The notes under the pieces: model-generated
The model's input: the letters and a program-made list of their open reading frames with translations, nothing else
What the model was told of the DNA's origin: nothing
Database searches by the model: none
Program-made: the position numbers and the translations under genes
NCBI RefSeq assembly: GCF_023028105.1
Contig: NZ_CP095491.1
Span: 2,232,001 to 2,296,000 of the forward strand
DNA length: 64,000 bases
DNA from: Halosolutus gelatinilyticus
GTDB taxonomy: Archaea; Halobacteriota; Halobacteria; Halobacteriales; Natrialbaceae
Reading direction: 5' to 3'
In this document: positions 45,730-54,856 of the stretch, one piece after another
Numbering within the stretch: position 1 is the first letter of the stretch
Layout of the letters: each line of letters opens with the position of its first letter

Positions 45730-45918
45730 TCACCGCGAGCGGTATCCGTCGGCGAACATCAGGACGGTAAATGTAGCGATAGCCGCCGGCAAAATCACTC
45801 CGCCACCCAAATGTCTCAAGAAAAACTGCCAGACGGCGAATCCGATCGCCGCTGACAGTACACACATCGCGAACAAGCGGTGATCCGATAGCGAACTCGT
45901 GTTGGTTTGCTCGCCCAT
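45730..45918 (-). CDS. Small membrane protein, unknown function
   Basis: A 62-aa protein starting MGEQTNTSS. It has two hydrophobic segments (residues about 17-33 and 40-55) and a basic end (GYRSR). No family recognised. It converges on deoC. ATG 45918 is preferred over ATG 45933. Confidence 0.6.
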   Translation of the reverse strand: MGEQTNTSSLSDHRLFAMCVLSAAIGFAVWQFFLRHLGGGVILPAAIATFTVLMFADGYRSR

Positions 45919-46142
45919 CTCTTTCCGGATCATTCACGCCCGTATGGCCCTAATACTATCGAACAAACGGTTCCAACGCTACTCGTGGATCCCGGTAGCG
46001 GTCGTACACCGCCTCCGGCCCTGCGTCGTCGGCAGAAACCCCCGCGATCGAGCCTACGGCGGTGGCCGCGGATAGATGGAGACCCGACTCGCGGCTCGCG
46101 CCAAGTCGAACGGTTTTCGTCGGTACGCGAATCACTACCGGT

Positions 46143-47627
46143 ATGCGCGACTCGGTCCGAGCGCGCGTCTACGCGCTCGCCAGACGGCTCCGACGGCTCG
46201 AGCGGCGGGAACTCGACGCGTTCGTGCGGTGGATCGAGCACACCGGGAACCTCCTCCACCTCTCGGTGCTCGTCTTCGTCCCGTTGGTGATCGCCGCGGT
46301 GACCTGGCTGTCGAACGCGACGGCGATCGTCTCCTTCCTCCTGTTTCCGCCGCTGGCGTCCGGCACGTACACGCTCTTCGCCGATCCCGAGGGTCGGTAC
46401 GCCAAGCCGGGCACGTTCGTCGGCGGGATGACCGCGGGGGCGCTGTGCGGCTGGCTCGCGCTCGCGCTCGCGGCCGCGATCGGGCTGGCCGGCGGCGGCG
46501 TCAGCGCGACCGCCGCCGGGCTGGGGGTCTTCTTCACCGGCGCCGCCACCTGGGCGCTCGACCTGGAGGAGCCGACGGCCTTCTCGACGGCGTTGCTCGT
46601 GCTCGTCACCGGCGAGGCGCGGATCGCGTACGTGCTCGGGATCGTCGTCTCGAGCGCGTTCGTCGCGATCGTCTTCGCGGTCTGGCGCCGCCATTTCTAC
46701 GAGCAGCGGGCGCGGTACCTCTACCAGACGACCAACGGCGACGATCACGTTCTCGTTCCGATGCACGACGGCGACGAGACGGTCGCCCGGTTCGCCGCCG
46801 AGATCGCCGGGGCGCACGAGGCCGGGAAGGTCATCCTCTTCGACGTCGCCGACGAACCATCCGCCGAGTCCACCGAAGACGCCGCGGACCGATCGTCCCG
46901 CGGTCCGATCCGAGTTCGCTCCCTCGACGCGCTCGAAGCCCGCATCACCGCCAGGGCCGAATCCACCGTCGGCGCCGAAGCCGCCGGCTCCGCGGGCGAC
47001 GTAATTCGCGACCTCGAATCGCTCGCGGACGACCTCGAAGCCACGTACGACGTCCCCTGCGAGGTCGTCGTCGCGGTCGACGGTGGCCGATCGCCCGACC
47101 TCGTCCTCCGCACGGCTCGCGAGAACAACTGCGACCTCATCGTCGCCCCGTACGCCGAAGCCGACCGGGGCGGGCTCTCGCCGTTCATCAAGGGGCTGTT
47201 CGACAGCGAGATCGACGTCATCGCGTTCCGCTCGACCGGCGACCGCGATCGGTGGCGCTACGGACTCGTCGCCGTCCGCGGCGCCGGCGACACCGCCCGC
47301 GCGATGCTCGACTTCGCGTTGCGGGTCGCCGGCCCCGGCTGGCCGATCAGCGTCTGCACCTGCATCGACGACGAGTCGCGCCGCCGAACCGCCGAGAACG
47401 CCCTCGCGGACCTCGTCGACGCGTTCACCGGCCGCTTCGAGACCCACGTCGTCACCGCGCCCGTCGACGCGTACCTCTCGCGGGTCGCGTCCCAGTACGA
47501 CGTGCTCTTTCTCGGCTCGAGCACCGATCGATCGGCCGCCTCGCGGTTCGTCTCGCCGCCGACGTTCGAAAAGTGCAGCGACGTCGAGAGCGACGTCGCG
47601 ATCGTCCACCGGGGTCGCCACCGGTAG
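46143..47627 (+). CDS. HPP-type membrane domain fused to tandem Usp domains
   Basis: A 494-aa protein. The N-terminal half has about five hydrophobic segments with FPPLASGTYTLFADPEGRYA and GTFVGGMTAG, resembling HPP family permeases, some of which carry nitrite. The C-terminal half begins HVLVPMHDGDETVARFAAEI and contains two Usp-like domains (DLIVAPYAEADRGG and DVLFLGSSTDR). A glycine-rich nucleotide-binding loop is not complete. Likely a membrane permease with a stress or nucleotide-sensing tail. Confidence 0.85.
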   Translation: MRDSVRARVYALARRLRRLERRELDAFVRWIEHTGNLLHLSVLVFVPLVIAAVTWLSNATAIVSFLLFPPLASGTYTLFADPEGRYAKPGTFVGGMTAGALCGWLALALAAAIGLAGGGVSATAAGLGVFFTGAATWALDLEEPTAFSTALLVLVTGEARIAYVLGIVVSSAFVAIVFAVWRRHFYEQRARYLYQTTNGDDHVLVPMHDGDETVARFAAEIAGAHEAGKVILFDVADEPSAESTEDAADRSSRGPIRVRSLDALEARITARAESTVGAEAAGSAGDVIRDLESLADDLEATYDVPCEVVVAVDGGRSPDLVLRTARENNCDLIVAPYAEADRGGLSPFIKGLFDSEIDVIAFRSTGDRDRWRYGLVAVRGAGDTARAMLDFALRVAGPGWPISVCTCIDDESRRRTAENALADLVDAFTGRFETHVVTAPVDAYLSRVASQYDVLFLGSSTDRSAASRFVSPPTFEKCSDVESDVAIVHRGRHR

Positions 47628-47766
47628 CCGCCCCGGCCGTTGGCCATCGGCCGTCGAGATCGGCGCGCCGCCGCGACCGGTCGCGCCTTCCCGGGTCCGC
47701 GCCGGAATCGCCGTCGGGTACGGATTGCCGCGCCGACGAAAAACCACACCGCCGGAGTAGCGGGGC

Positions 47767-48954
47767 TCACCGATCGCGCAGGATTCGATCGACCACGTCC
47801 GACTCGTCGCTGCCGAGCGCCGATCGAACCAGCAGGTGTCCGCCCAGCAGCGCCGGGCTGATGACCGTGTCCGCGCCCGCGCGTTCGAGCTTCGTGATGT
47901 TCTCGCGGTCGGTAGCGGCGGCGACGATCCGGGCTGCGGGCGCGAGCTGTCGGGCGGTGAGGATCGCCAGCGCGTCCTCGGCGTCTTCGTTCGTGGCGAC
48001 GACGATCGCCGTAGCCCGATCGATCTTCGCGCGGCGGAGCGGGTCCTCGTCGCTGGGGTTAGCCGCGATGACGAGGATTCCTTCTTCGGTAAGTCGCGTC
48101 GTCACCTCGCGGTCGGGCGTTACGACGACGAACTGCTGGTCGCTGCGCGCGAGTTCGTCGACGATCGGTTCGGTCAGTTCGCCGTAGCCGAGGACGATGA
48201 GGTGGTCCTCGAGCAGTTCGAGCTGTGAGTCGGTCATCTTTCCGAGCGTCTTCGAGATTCTGGCCTGGATGGCGGGGCCGACGAGAGCGCCGATGGCGAT
48301 ACCGAAGCTGGCCACGCCGAGGACGAGCACGGACATCGTAAACAGCATCGCGCGCGTCGACGACTGATTCGGCGTGATGTCGCCGTAGCCGACCGTGCTC
48401 GACGTGATCAGCGTGAAGTAGAAGGCGTCGAGGATGGTGTTGATCCCGTCGAACTCCTCGCGAAGCGCGTAGCCGCCGATCGTGCCGTAGAGCTGGACGC
48501 CGATCAGCGCGGCCCCGGCGGCGATCTGGGTGGTGGTGAGCGAGAGCGACTTGGTGAAGCGCTTCCGGCTGAGCAGCAACACCGGGATCGTCACGAGCGA
48601 GACGACGATCAGCGGCGCCGAGTACCGGCTCCCCTGCAGGAACCCCTGGGCGGCGGTCAGCGGGAGCAACAGCAGGGTCGCCCACCAGCCCGCGCGAAGG
48701 CCGCGTCGGAGCGCGAGCGCGCTGCCGACCATCAGGAAGCCGGTGAGCGCGCCGGTGAAACTGGCGGCGCTCTGGATGGCCTCAGGAACGTACGACGCGA
48801 ACTGCGCGTCGACGGCGTTAGTCCCGATGTTGATGATCGCCGTCGCGACCGAGAGCAGGGCGACCGTCAGCGCGAGGACGATCGACGCCCGCATCGAGAG
48901 CACCACTCGCCAGTTCTCGGGGAGCGAGCGCCGGACCGACTGCCCGTCGACCAT
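47767..48954 (-). CDS. K+ channel with TrkA-N NAD-binding domain
   Basis: A 395-aa protein. Hydrophobic segments fill residues about 20-200, including the pore with selectivity filter STVGYGD. A cytoplasmic TrkA-N (RCK) domain follows, with dinucleotide-binding LIVLGYGELTEP. The filter is canonical for potassium. ATG 48954 (MVDGQS) is chosen over 48960. It converges on the HPP-Usp gene, and the Usp gene is transcribed the same way from upstream. Confidence 0.92.
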   Translation of the reverse strand: MVDGQSVRRSLPENWRVVLSMRASIVLALTVALLSVATAIINIGTNAVDAQFASYVPEAIQSAASFTGALTGFLMVGSALALRRGLRAGWWATLLLLPLTAAQGFLQGSRYSAPLIVVSLVTIPVLLLSRKRFTKSLSLTTTQIAAGAALIGVQLYGTIGGYALREEFDGINTILDAFYFTLITSSTVGYGDITPNQSSTRAMLFTMSVLVLGVASFGIAIGALVGPAIQARISKTLGKMTDSQLELLEDHLIVLGYGELTEPIVDELARSDQQFVVVTPDREVTTRLTEEGILVIAANPSDEDPLRRAKIDRATAIVVATNEDAEDALAILTARQLAPAARIVAAATDRENITKLERAGADTVISPALLGGHLLVRSALGSDESDVVDRILRDR

Positions 48955-49040
48955 ACACACCGCTGTGCGACGGCGTTAGTTAAACGTCACCGTCTGGGCC
49001 CCGCGATTCGATCGCCGCGGCGATCGTCTTCGGCGGCCGA

Positions 49041-49460
49041 CTACCGGACGACCGTCACCGGGACCGGCGATCGCCGGAACACGACGTCCGCGACGTCGCC
49101 GACGAACAGCCGCCCGACCACGTCACTTCCGTGGCTTCCGATCACGACCGCGTCGTAGTCCGCCGCGCGGTCGACGATCGCCCGGCCCGGCCGGCCGACC
49201 GAGATGGCGGTGTCGACTTCCGCGTCGTGGTCGTCCGCCAGTTCGCGCGCCCGATCGAGGACTCCCCTGGCGCGGTCTTTGGCCGCGTCTTCGATGTTGT
49301 CCTCGAAGGCGATGCTCATCGCCTCGCCCATCATGATCGAGGGTTCGCCGACCACGGTGAGGACGGTTATCGACGCGTCCGGGTGGTTCTCGAGGGCGTA
49401 CTCGAGCGCGCGCTCGGACAACTCGGAGCCGTCCATCGGCACGAGAACGCGAGAGAGCAT
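49041..49460 (-). CDS. Universal stress protein
   Basis: A 139-aa Usp. It begins MLSRVLVPMDGSELSERALE. The C-terminal ATP-binding signature is VIGSHGSDVVGRLFVGDVAD then SPVPVTVV. G-x2-G-x9-G-(S/T) is close but reads GSHGSDVVGRLFVG, so ATP binding is probable. It lies 86 bp upstream of the K+ channel gene on the same strand. Confidence 0.92.
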   Translation of the reverse strand: MLSRVLVPMDGSELSERALEYALENHPDASITVLTVVGEPSIMMGEAMSIAFEDNIEDAAKDRARGVLDRARELADDHDAEVDTAISVGRPGRAIVDRAADYDAVVIGSHGSDVVGRLFVGDVADVVFRRSPVPVTVVR

Positions 49461-49560
49461 ACCCGTACTACCACGAGCACGTCGATAAAGCCCGGGCCGG
49501 CACCGCCGTGGGCCGCCGCTCGATCCGACGATTGTTAGGCGTTCGTCCCCGACGACGGCC

Positions 49561-50061
49561 GTGATCCTCGTCATCTGCGGGCCGCCCGGCGCGGGCAAGA
49601 CGACGATCGCGACCCGGGTTCGGGAGCGACTCGTCCGTCGAGACGTCCCCGTCCAACTCTACCACTCGGACGACTTCTCGAGTCGGACGTACGAGCAACT
49701 CTTCGATCGGATCGCGAGCGCGGTCGAGACCGAGGCCGCGTCCGGGCGCGAGGACGAACCCGCGATCCACCTCGTCGACGGTACGTTTTACCGGCAGAAG
49801 TGGCAGACCCGGTTTCGAACCCTCGATGATGTCCGGTTCGTTCACGTCGCGGCGAGTCTCGAAACCTGCCTCGAGCGAAACCGATCGCGGGCGGACCCGA
49901 TCGACGAGCGGGGCGTCCACGTGATCTACCGGGAGTTCGCCGACCCCGAGGCCGCGCTCGAGATCGACACCGACGACCGCACCGTCCCGGAGGCCGTCGA
50001 TCGCATCCTCGCCGCGCTGTCCGCGTGGGGGTGGCTCGACGCCGCCGACCCCGAGGCGTGA
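49561..50061 (+). CDS. P-loop small-molecule or tRNA kinase-like ATPase
   Basis: A 166-aa protein from GTG 49561. Walker A is GPPGAGKTT near residue 7, with YHSDDFSSRTY, HLVDGTFYRQKW and VAASLETCLERNRSR as lid-like parts. It resembles KTI12/PSTK/APS-kinase-type P-loop kinases, the substrate being unknown. It is divergent from the Usp gene. Confidence 0.85.
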   Translation: MILVICGPPGAGKTTIATRVRERLVRRDVPVQLYHSDDFSSRTYEQLFDRIASAVETEAASGREDEPAIHLVDGTFYRQKWQTRFRTLDDVRFVHVAASLETCLERNRSRADPIDERGVHVIYREFADPEAALEIDTDDRTVPEAVDRILAALSAWGWLDAADPEA

Positions 50062-50076
50062 GCCGCACCGATCGGC

Positions 50077-51087
50077 TCAGACACCCGGTAGCGAGACGTC
50101 GTCGGGTAACCGATCGGGCGTGAGGTTCTCCGGCAGCGCGTCCCAGCCGAGGACGTCCTCGCCGGGGGTCGCGTCCGTTTCAAAACCGGCTGTGGCCGCG
50201 GGCTCTTGCTCGCGGTACTCGGGCGGCGGCGCGCCGTGCGCGTAGACGCTCTCCGGGTGGTCGACGGTCCAGACGTGCAGCATGCAGGGGGTCCGGCAGG
50301 GAAACCGGATGTCGCCCTCCTCGAAACGCCGTTCGTAGACTTGCCGATAGTACCACCAGGCGAACCGGCCCGGGAGGCCGGCGTGGTAGTGCCACGGCGA
50401 ACACAGGTTCTCCGGTCCGTCGGGGCCGCTGTGGTCGTGATCTCCGTTGCCGCCGTTCGCACTCTGTTCGCCGTCGCGTCCGCCGGGTTCGGTCGCCGGC
50501 TCCGGATCCGCCGGCGCCAGTTCGTCCTCGTAGGTGACGCCGGCGTCCTCGTCGTAGACGACCGGCGGCGGCGAGACCGGGTCGCCGCCTCGCGTTGCGA
50601 TGAACATGACGCCGATCGATCGCCAGGACTCGTCGTCGACGAGGACTGACTCGGGTCGATCGGGATCGAGGAGCGCGTCGTCGCCAATGTACTCGGTGCT
50701 CAGCCAGTGGGAGTAGCCGCTGTCCCCGCCGATCGTGTCGAAGTACGGCTTGAATCCGGCGTCGAGCAGCGCGCCGGCGTCCGGATAGCGGTCGGTGAGC
50801 GTCTCGCGGACCGCTTCGCGGAGGTCGATCGTCACCTCGTGGTCGTCCGCACACCCGTTCAGGCTCGCCCCCGCGCAGTAGCCGTGGCTCGGTTCCGGGG
50901 TCGCGTCGGGACAGCGCCGATCGAACTGCGCCCGTCGGGCGCCACCGCCGCCCCCGTCAGCGTCCGGATCGGCCCGGACGGACCTGACGCCGATGGCCGA
51001 CGCCGCGACCGCTCCGCTCGTCGCTCGGAGAACCGCGCGCCGGGACAACCGCCGCGAATCGCGTCCGCCTTCGTCCCCGTCTTTCAT
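50077..51087 (-). CDS. Tat-exported Cys/His-rich protein, unknown function
   Basis: A 336-aa protein. The N-terminal SRRLSRRAVLRATSG, followed by AVAASAIG, is a twin-arginine signal. The mature part has Cys pairs CPDATPEPSHGYC and LNGC, a conserved-looking core GFKPYFDTIGGDSGYSHW, a Gly/Asp/His-rich linker (NGDHDHSGPDGPENLC) and CSPWHYHAGLPGRFAWW then CRTPCMLHVWTVDHPE. The Cys/His clustering suggests metal binding outside the cell. No family recognised. ATG 51087 is chosen. Confidence 0.78.
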   Translation of the reverse strand: MKDGDEGGRDSRRLSRRAVLRATSGAVAASAIGVRSVRADPDADGGGGGARRAQFDRRCPDATPEPSHGYCAGASLNGCADDHEVTIDLREAVRETLTDRYPDAGALLDAGFKPYFDTIGGDSGYSHWLSTEYIGDDALLDPDRPESVLVDDESWRSIGVMFIATRGGDPVSPPPVVYDEDAGVTYEDELAPADPEPATEPGGRDGEQSANGGNGDHDHSGPDGPENLCSPWHYHAGLPGRFAWWYYRQVYERRFEEGDIRFPCRTPCMLHVWTVDHPESVYAHGAPPPEYREQEPAATAGFETDATPGEDVLGWDALPENLTPDRLPDDVSLPGV

Positions 51088-51365
51088 TTCGTGTCTCGCC
51101 ACGGACGCCACGGTTGTAAACCACCGTTGGGATCGCCGCTAGAGGTTCTGTCGCTACTCTTTACAGGATCGCGGGCGGAGAATTCGCCGATCGAGCGGGC
51201 GGACCCGTTCCCGTGCGCCCACGGACGCGAGCGGCGATCGAGAACCGAAATCCCCGCCAGCAACCCGTCGACTCGCGCGGACGGCGGGAACCTCACGCAA
51301 CCGGATACTGTCGCCCTGTTCGACAGGTATATTCCGGCGACGGGGGAAGCCCCTCGCAGAACCGG

Positions 51366-52547
51366 ATGGAACGGACGGCGTGGCGGTACCGGGAAACGGT
51401 GCTCGCACTCTGCACTCTGGCCTTCTTCGTGACGATGGTCGGTCGGCTGGCGGTGAGTCCGGTCGTCCCGAACATCATCGACGCGTTCGGCGTCTCGAAA
51501 ACGCTCGTCGGGATGGCGATGACGGGAATGTGGCTGTCGTACGCGATCAGCCAGTACCCCAGCGGGATGTTGGCCGATCGGTACGGCGAGCGCCGCGTCA
51601 TCCTCGCGTCGATCGGCGGAACGGGCGCCACGAGCCTCCTGCTCGTCTTCGCGCCCCACTTCGCCGTCTTCTTCCTCGGCGCGATCCTCGTCGGCGCGGC
51701 GGCCGGCCTGCACTACAGCGTCGCGACGTCGTTGCTGGCGCGGATCTACGACGACCTCGGCACCGCGGTCGGCGTCCACAACGCCGGCGCGCCGATCGCG
51801 GGGCTCCTGACGCCGATCGTCGTCGCCTGGGTCGCGGCCAGGTACGGCTGGCGGCGCGCCGTCAGGATCATCGCCGTCGTCGCCGTGCCGGCGTTCGTCC
51901 TGTTCGCGTGGAAGGTCCGCTCAACGGAGCCGCGACGGCCCGACGAGCGCATGCGCGATCGCGTCGATCCGGGGCCGATGAAGGAGTTGCTAACCCGGCC
52001 GGCGATCGTCTACACCGGCCTGATCGCTATCGTGAACGACTTCACCTGGCAGGGGCTGGCGACGTTCCTGCCGACGTTCCTCGTCGACTTCCGGGGCTAC
52101 TCCGCGTCGACCGCCGCCGCGATCTTCGCCGCCTACTTCGTCGCGCAGGGGTTCCTTCAGGTCGGCGTCGGTTCGATCGCCGATCGGATCGGCCGCGACG
52201 CCGCGATCGGGCTGTGTACGGTGACCGGGATCGTCGGCATCTCGCTGTTCGTCGTCGGCCCCGGGTTCGGCTCGATCGCCCTCGCGACGGGATTGCTCGC
52301 GCTGAGCATGGGCTGGGCTGCCGCCGTCGTGCCGCGGTTCATGGACCACCTCTCCGAGGACGAGCGCAGCGTCGGCTTCGGCCTCATCCGAACGGTGTAC
52401 ATGATCGTCGCGTCGGCGGGGTCGGTCGTCGTCGGCCTCCTGGCGGACCGCTTCGGCTGGCCCGTCTCCTTCGGCTTCCTCGTCGCCTTGCTCGTCTTCG
52501 TCGGGGTGCTCCTCGCGGCGAACCGGGCGACCGGATCGCGGTACTGA
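51366..52547 (+). CDS. MFS transporter
   Basis: A 393-aa carrier with about 12 hydrophobic segments. The loop 2-3 motif is YPSGMLADRYGERRVILAS, the second-half counterpart VGSIADRIGRDAAIGL, and the end is ANRATGSRY. ATG 51366 (MERTAWRY) is chosen; the frame extends to 51213 but that is not hydrophobic or conserved. It converges on dgcA with a gap of about 50 bp; a role in amino acid uptake is only a guess. Confidence 0.9.
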   Translation: MERTAWRYRETVLALCTLAFFVTMVGRLAVSPVVPNIIDAFGVSKTLVGMAMTGMWLSYAISQYPSGMLADRYGERRVILASIGGTGATSLLLVFAPHFAVFFLGAILVGAAAGLHYSVATSLLARIYDDLGTAVGVHNAGAPIAGLLTPIVVAWVAARYGWRRAVRIIAVVAVPAFVLFAWKVRSTEPRRPDERMRDRVDPGPMKELLTRPAIVYTGLIAIVNDFTWQGLATFLPTFLVDFRGYSASTAAAIFAAYFVAQGFLQVGVGSIADRIGRDAAIGLCTVTGIVGISLFVVGPGFGSIALATGLLALSMGWAAAVVPRFMDHLSEDERSVGFGLIRTVYMIVASAGSVVVGLLADRFGWPVSFGFLVALLVFVGVLLAANRATGSRY

Positions 52548-52600
52548 CCCTCCGGCGCGATCGAAGCGGACGGATCGAACGGTCCGGAACCGAAAAAACG

Positions 52601-53641
52601 CTATTCGAGCACCGCGTCGGTTCCCGGCCGATCGAGCCCCGCCAGATCGATCTCGCCGGCCGGCATCGGAACGCCGTCGTAGGGATCGTCGGCCAGCAGG
52701 AGCGAGCCGTCGAGGTCGGCGTAGTCGAGCAGCGGCGCGAGGTGACAGGCCGCCGCGATCGAGGCGTTCGACTCGGTCATACAGCCCAGCATGACCTCGA
52801 GTCCGTGGGCGCGGGCCGCATGGATCATCCGTACCGCCTCCCGCAGGCCGCCGCACTTCATGAGTTTCAGGTTCGCGATGTCGCAGCGATCGGCGATCCG
52901 CGGAATGTCCGGGAGCGCGATGCAGGACTCGTCCGCGGCGATCGGCAGCGCCGATCGCTCGTAGACGTAGCGTAGCCCCTCCGGATCCTCGGCGGGGACG
53001 GGCTGTTCGACGAACTCGAGGTCGTACTCGGCCAGCGCCTCGATCCGCGCGACGGCCTCCCTGGGGCTCCAGGCCTCGTTGGCGTCGACGAACAGGCGGG
53101 CGTCCGGCGCGGCCGACCGGATCGTCTCCACGATCTCGATATCGCGATCGGTGCCGAGTTTGACCTTCAGCGTACCGAAGCCGCGCTCGACCGCCGTCTC
53201 GGTCTTCTCGCGCATCGTCGCCGTGTCGTCGAGGCCGATCGTGTACGACGTCTCGAGCGTTTCCTCCGGATCGAGCCCCCAGTAGCGGTACAGCGGGAGG
53301 TCGAGGCGCGTCGCGACGAGGTCGTGGAGCGCGATGCTGACCGCACAGCGGGCCGCCGGATTTCGGCGAACGGTCTCGCGCATGCGTCGTTCGATCCGCT
53401 CGAGCTGGTGTGGGTCGCCGACCTCCTCGACGACCGCGAGCAGGTCGGGCAGGACGGCCGTTACGGTGTCGACGGTCTCGCCGTAGTGAGCGGAGGGCGC
53501 GGCACCGCCGACGCCGACCGTCCCGTCGTCGTCCGCGATCCGAACCGTCACCACCTCGGCTTCGGTCTGCGTCCCGCGGGCGATCGTGAACGGGTACTCG
53601 AGCGGCAGCGATCGGCGCTCGAAGCCGGTGTCGAGGCTCAT
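52601..53641 (-). CDS. dgcA: N-acetyl-D-glutamate racemase / dipeptide epimerase (DgcA)
   Basis: A 346-aa enolase-superfamily enzyme of the Ala-Glu epimerase type. The catalytic Lys is in FGTLKVKLGTD, metal ligands in LFVDANEAW, EFVEQPVP and IAADESC, and the second Lys is in NLKLMKCGG. It is fused by a 4-base overlap to the upstream DUF1611 gene. This pair is the D-glutamate catabolic pair described in marine bacteria and haloarchaea, in which DgcN acetylates D-Glu and DgcA epimerises it to N-acetyl-L-Glu. The specific substrate is from that context. Confidence 0.9.
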   Translation of the reverse strand: MSLDTGFERRSLPLEYPFTIARGTQTEAEVVTVRIADDDGTVGVGGAAPSAHYGETVDTVTAVLPDLLAVVEEVGDPHQLERIERRMRETVRRNPAARCAVSIALHDLVATRLDLPLYRYWGLDPEETLETSYTIGLDDTATMREKTETAVERGFGTLKVKLGTDRDIEIVETIRSAAPDARLFVDANEAWSPREAVARIEALAEYDLEFVEQPVPAEDPEGLRYVYERSALPIAADESCIALPDIPRIADRCDIANLKLMKCGGLREAVRMIHAARAHGLEVMLGCMTESNASIAAACHLAPLLDYADLDGSLLLADDPYDGVPMPAGEIDLAGLDRPGTDAVLE

Positions 53642-54660
53642 TCGAACAGCGCCTCGAGCACCGCGTCGGTGCCGAAGCGGACGACATCAGTCGCGGGCGT
53701 GCCGAGCGTCTCTGCGTAGTCGTCGAGCGCCCGACGGGCCGCCTCGTCGCCGTCGAGGTCGGCGGTGTTCAGCGCGCCGGCGACGACCGCCGCCTCGCTG
53801 ACCGGCGCCGAGAGGTCCTCGTGGAGGTCGACGTAGGTCTCGATCGGCGGGAGCGGGAACGACTCATAGCCGTGGATGGCCTCCTGGCCGGCCCGGTGAC
53901 ACAGTACGAGTTTGTCCGGCATGGATCCGTGGAGGAGGCCGCAGGTGACCGCCGAGTACGCGGGGTGGACGATGCTGCCCTGCCCCTCGACGACGAGGAA
54001 GTCGTGCTCGTCGCCCTTCGCTACGATCATCTCCTCGACCGCGCCGGCCGTGAAGTCGGAGACGACCCGATCGATCGGGTTGCCCCAGCCTTCGATCATG
54101 ATGCCCGTCTGGCCCGTCGGAATCGCGGCTGCGTCGTACCCCGCCTCGCGGGCATCGCGGACGAGCTGCATCGTCGTCGTCATCTTGCCGGCCGAGCAGT
54201 CGGTGCCCACCGTGAGGATCACCTCGGCGTCGACTTCCCCGGCAATCCCCTCGCCGACCGTCAGGTCGTCGCGGGGCTTTCGGACGTCCCACAGCTCGCA
54301 GCCGTACTCGTCAGCGAGGCTCGCGAACTCCTCGTCCTCCGAGAGGAAGTAGTGAAGGCCGGAGATAACGTCGCAGCCGCGCTCCAGCGCCGTTCGGACG
54401 TCACCGCGCCAGCTGTCGTCGAACTCGCCACCGATCGGCGAGATGCCGATCAGCAGGGCGTCGACGTCGTCGCCCTCGAGATCGGCCATCCCCTCGACGA
54501 TCGGGGCGTCCTGGACGTCGGGGACGAACTCCGAGACGCGGCGTCCGGGGTTGTCGCGATCGAGCACGGCGACGGCCTCGTAGTCGGCGTAGCGGAGCAC
54601 CCCGAGGGCCGTCTTGGCCCGATCCGGGAACTTCTCGTGGGCGAGAATTGCAACACGCAT
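53638..54660 (-). CDS. dgcN: D-glutamate N-acetyltransferase (DgcN, DUF1611)
   Basis: A 340-aa protein of the DUF1611 family. It starts MRVAILAHEKFPDRAKTALG. A P-loop-like TVGTDCSAGKMTTTMQL lies mid-way, then IPTGQTGIMIEGWGNPIDRV and VEGQGSIVHPAYSA. ATG 54660 is chosen because the further frame to 54846 is not conserved. The stop overlaps the dgcA ATG by 4 bases. N-acetylates D-glutamate in the dgc pathway; earlier annotations called it a nucleotide-binding or N-acetyl-Asp-type protein. Confidence 0.88.
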   Translation of the reverse strand: MRVAILAHEKFPDRAKTALGVLRYADYEAVAVLDRDNPGRRVSEFVPDVQDAPIVEGMADLEGDDVDALLIGISPIGGEFDDSWRGDVRTALERGCDVISGLHYFLSEDEEFASLADEYGCELWDVRKPRDDLTVGEGIAGEVDAEVILTVGTDCSAGKMTTTMQLVRDAREAGYDAAAIPTGQTGIMIEGWGNPIDRVVSDFTAGAVEEMIVAKGDEHDFLVVEGQGSIVHPAYSAVTCGLLHGSMPDKLVLCHRAGQEAIHGYESFPLPPIETYVDLHEDLSAPVSEAAVVAGALNTADLDGDEAARRALDDYAETLGTPATDVVRFGTDAVLEALFE

Positions 54661-54856
54661 ACCGGCGGATTGGAGAAGGGGGAACTTAACCCTAGATATC
54701 GCGCCCGGCGCGGTTCTCGCAACCGCGTGACGCGACGCGTCCGGACGGCGATCGGCCGGCGGAATCGGTTGCAACTGGCGAGGAGGCCCGCGGTCGCGAC
54801 GATCGCCGGTTCCGCGACCGACGGGCGCGAACCACGGTCGGCGCACCGCGTCGCCC

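Noticed and set aside
45930-47747. 605-codon frame on the minus strand
   Set aside because: Antisense of the HPP-Usp fusion gene; Asp/Arg/Val-rich without any motif.
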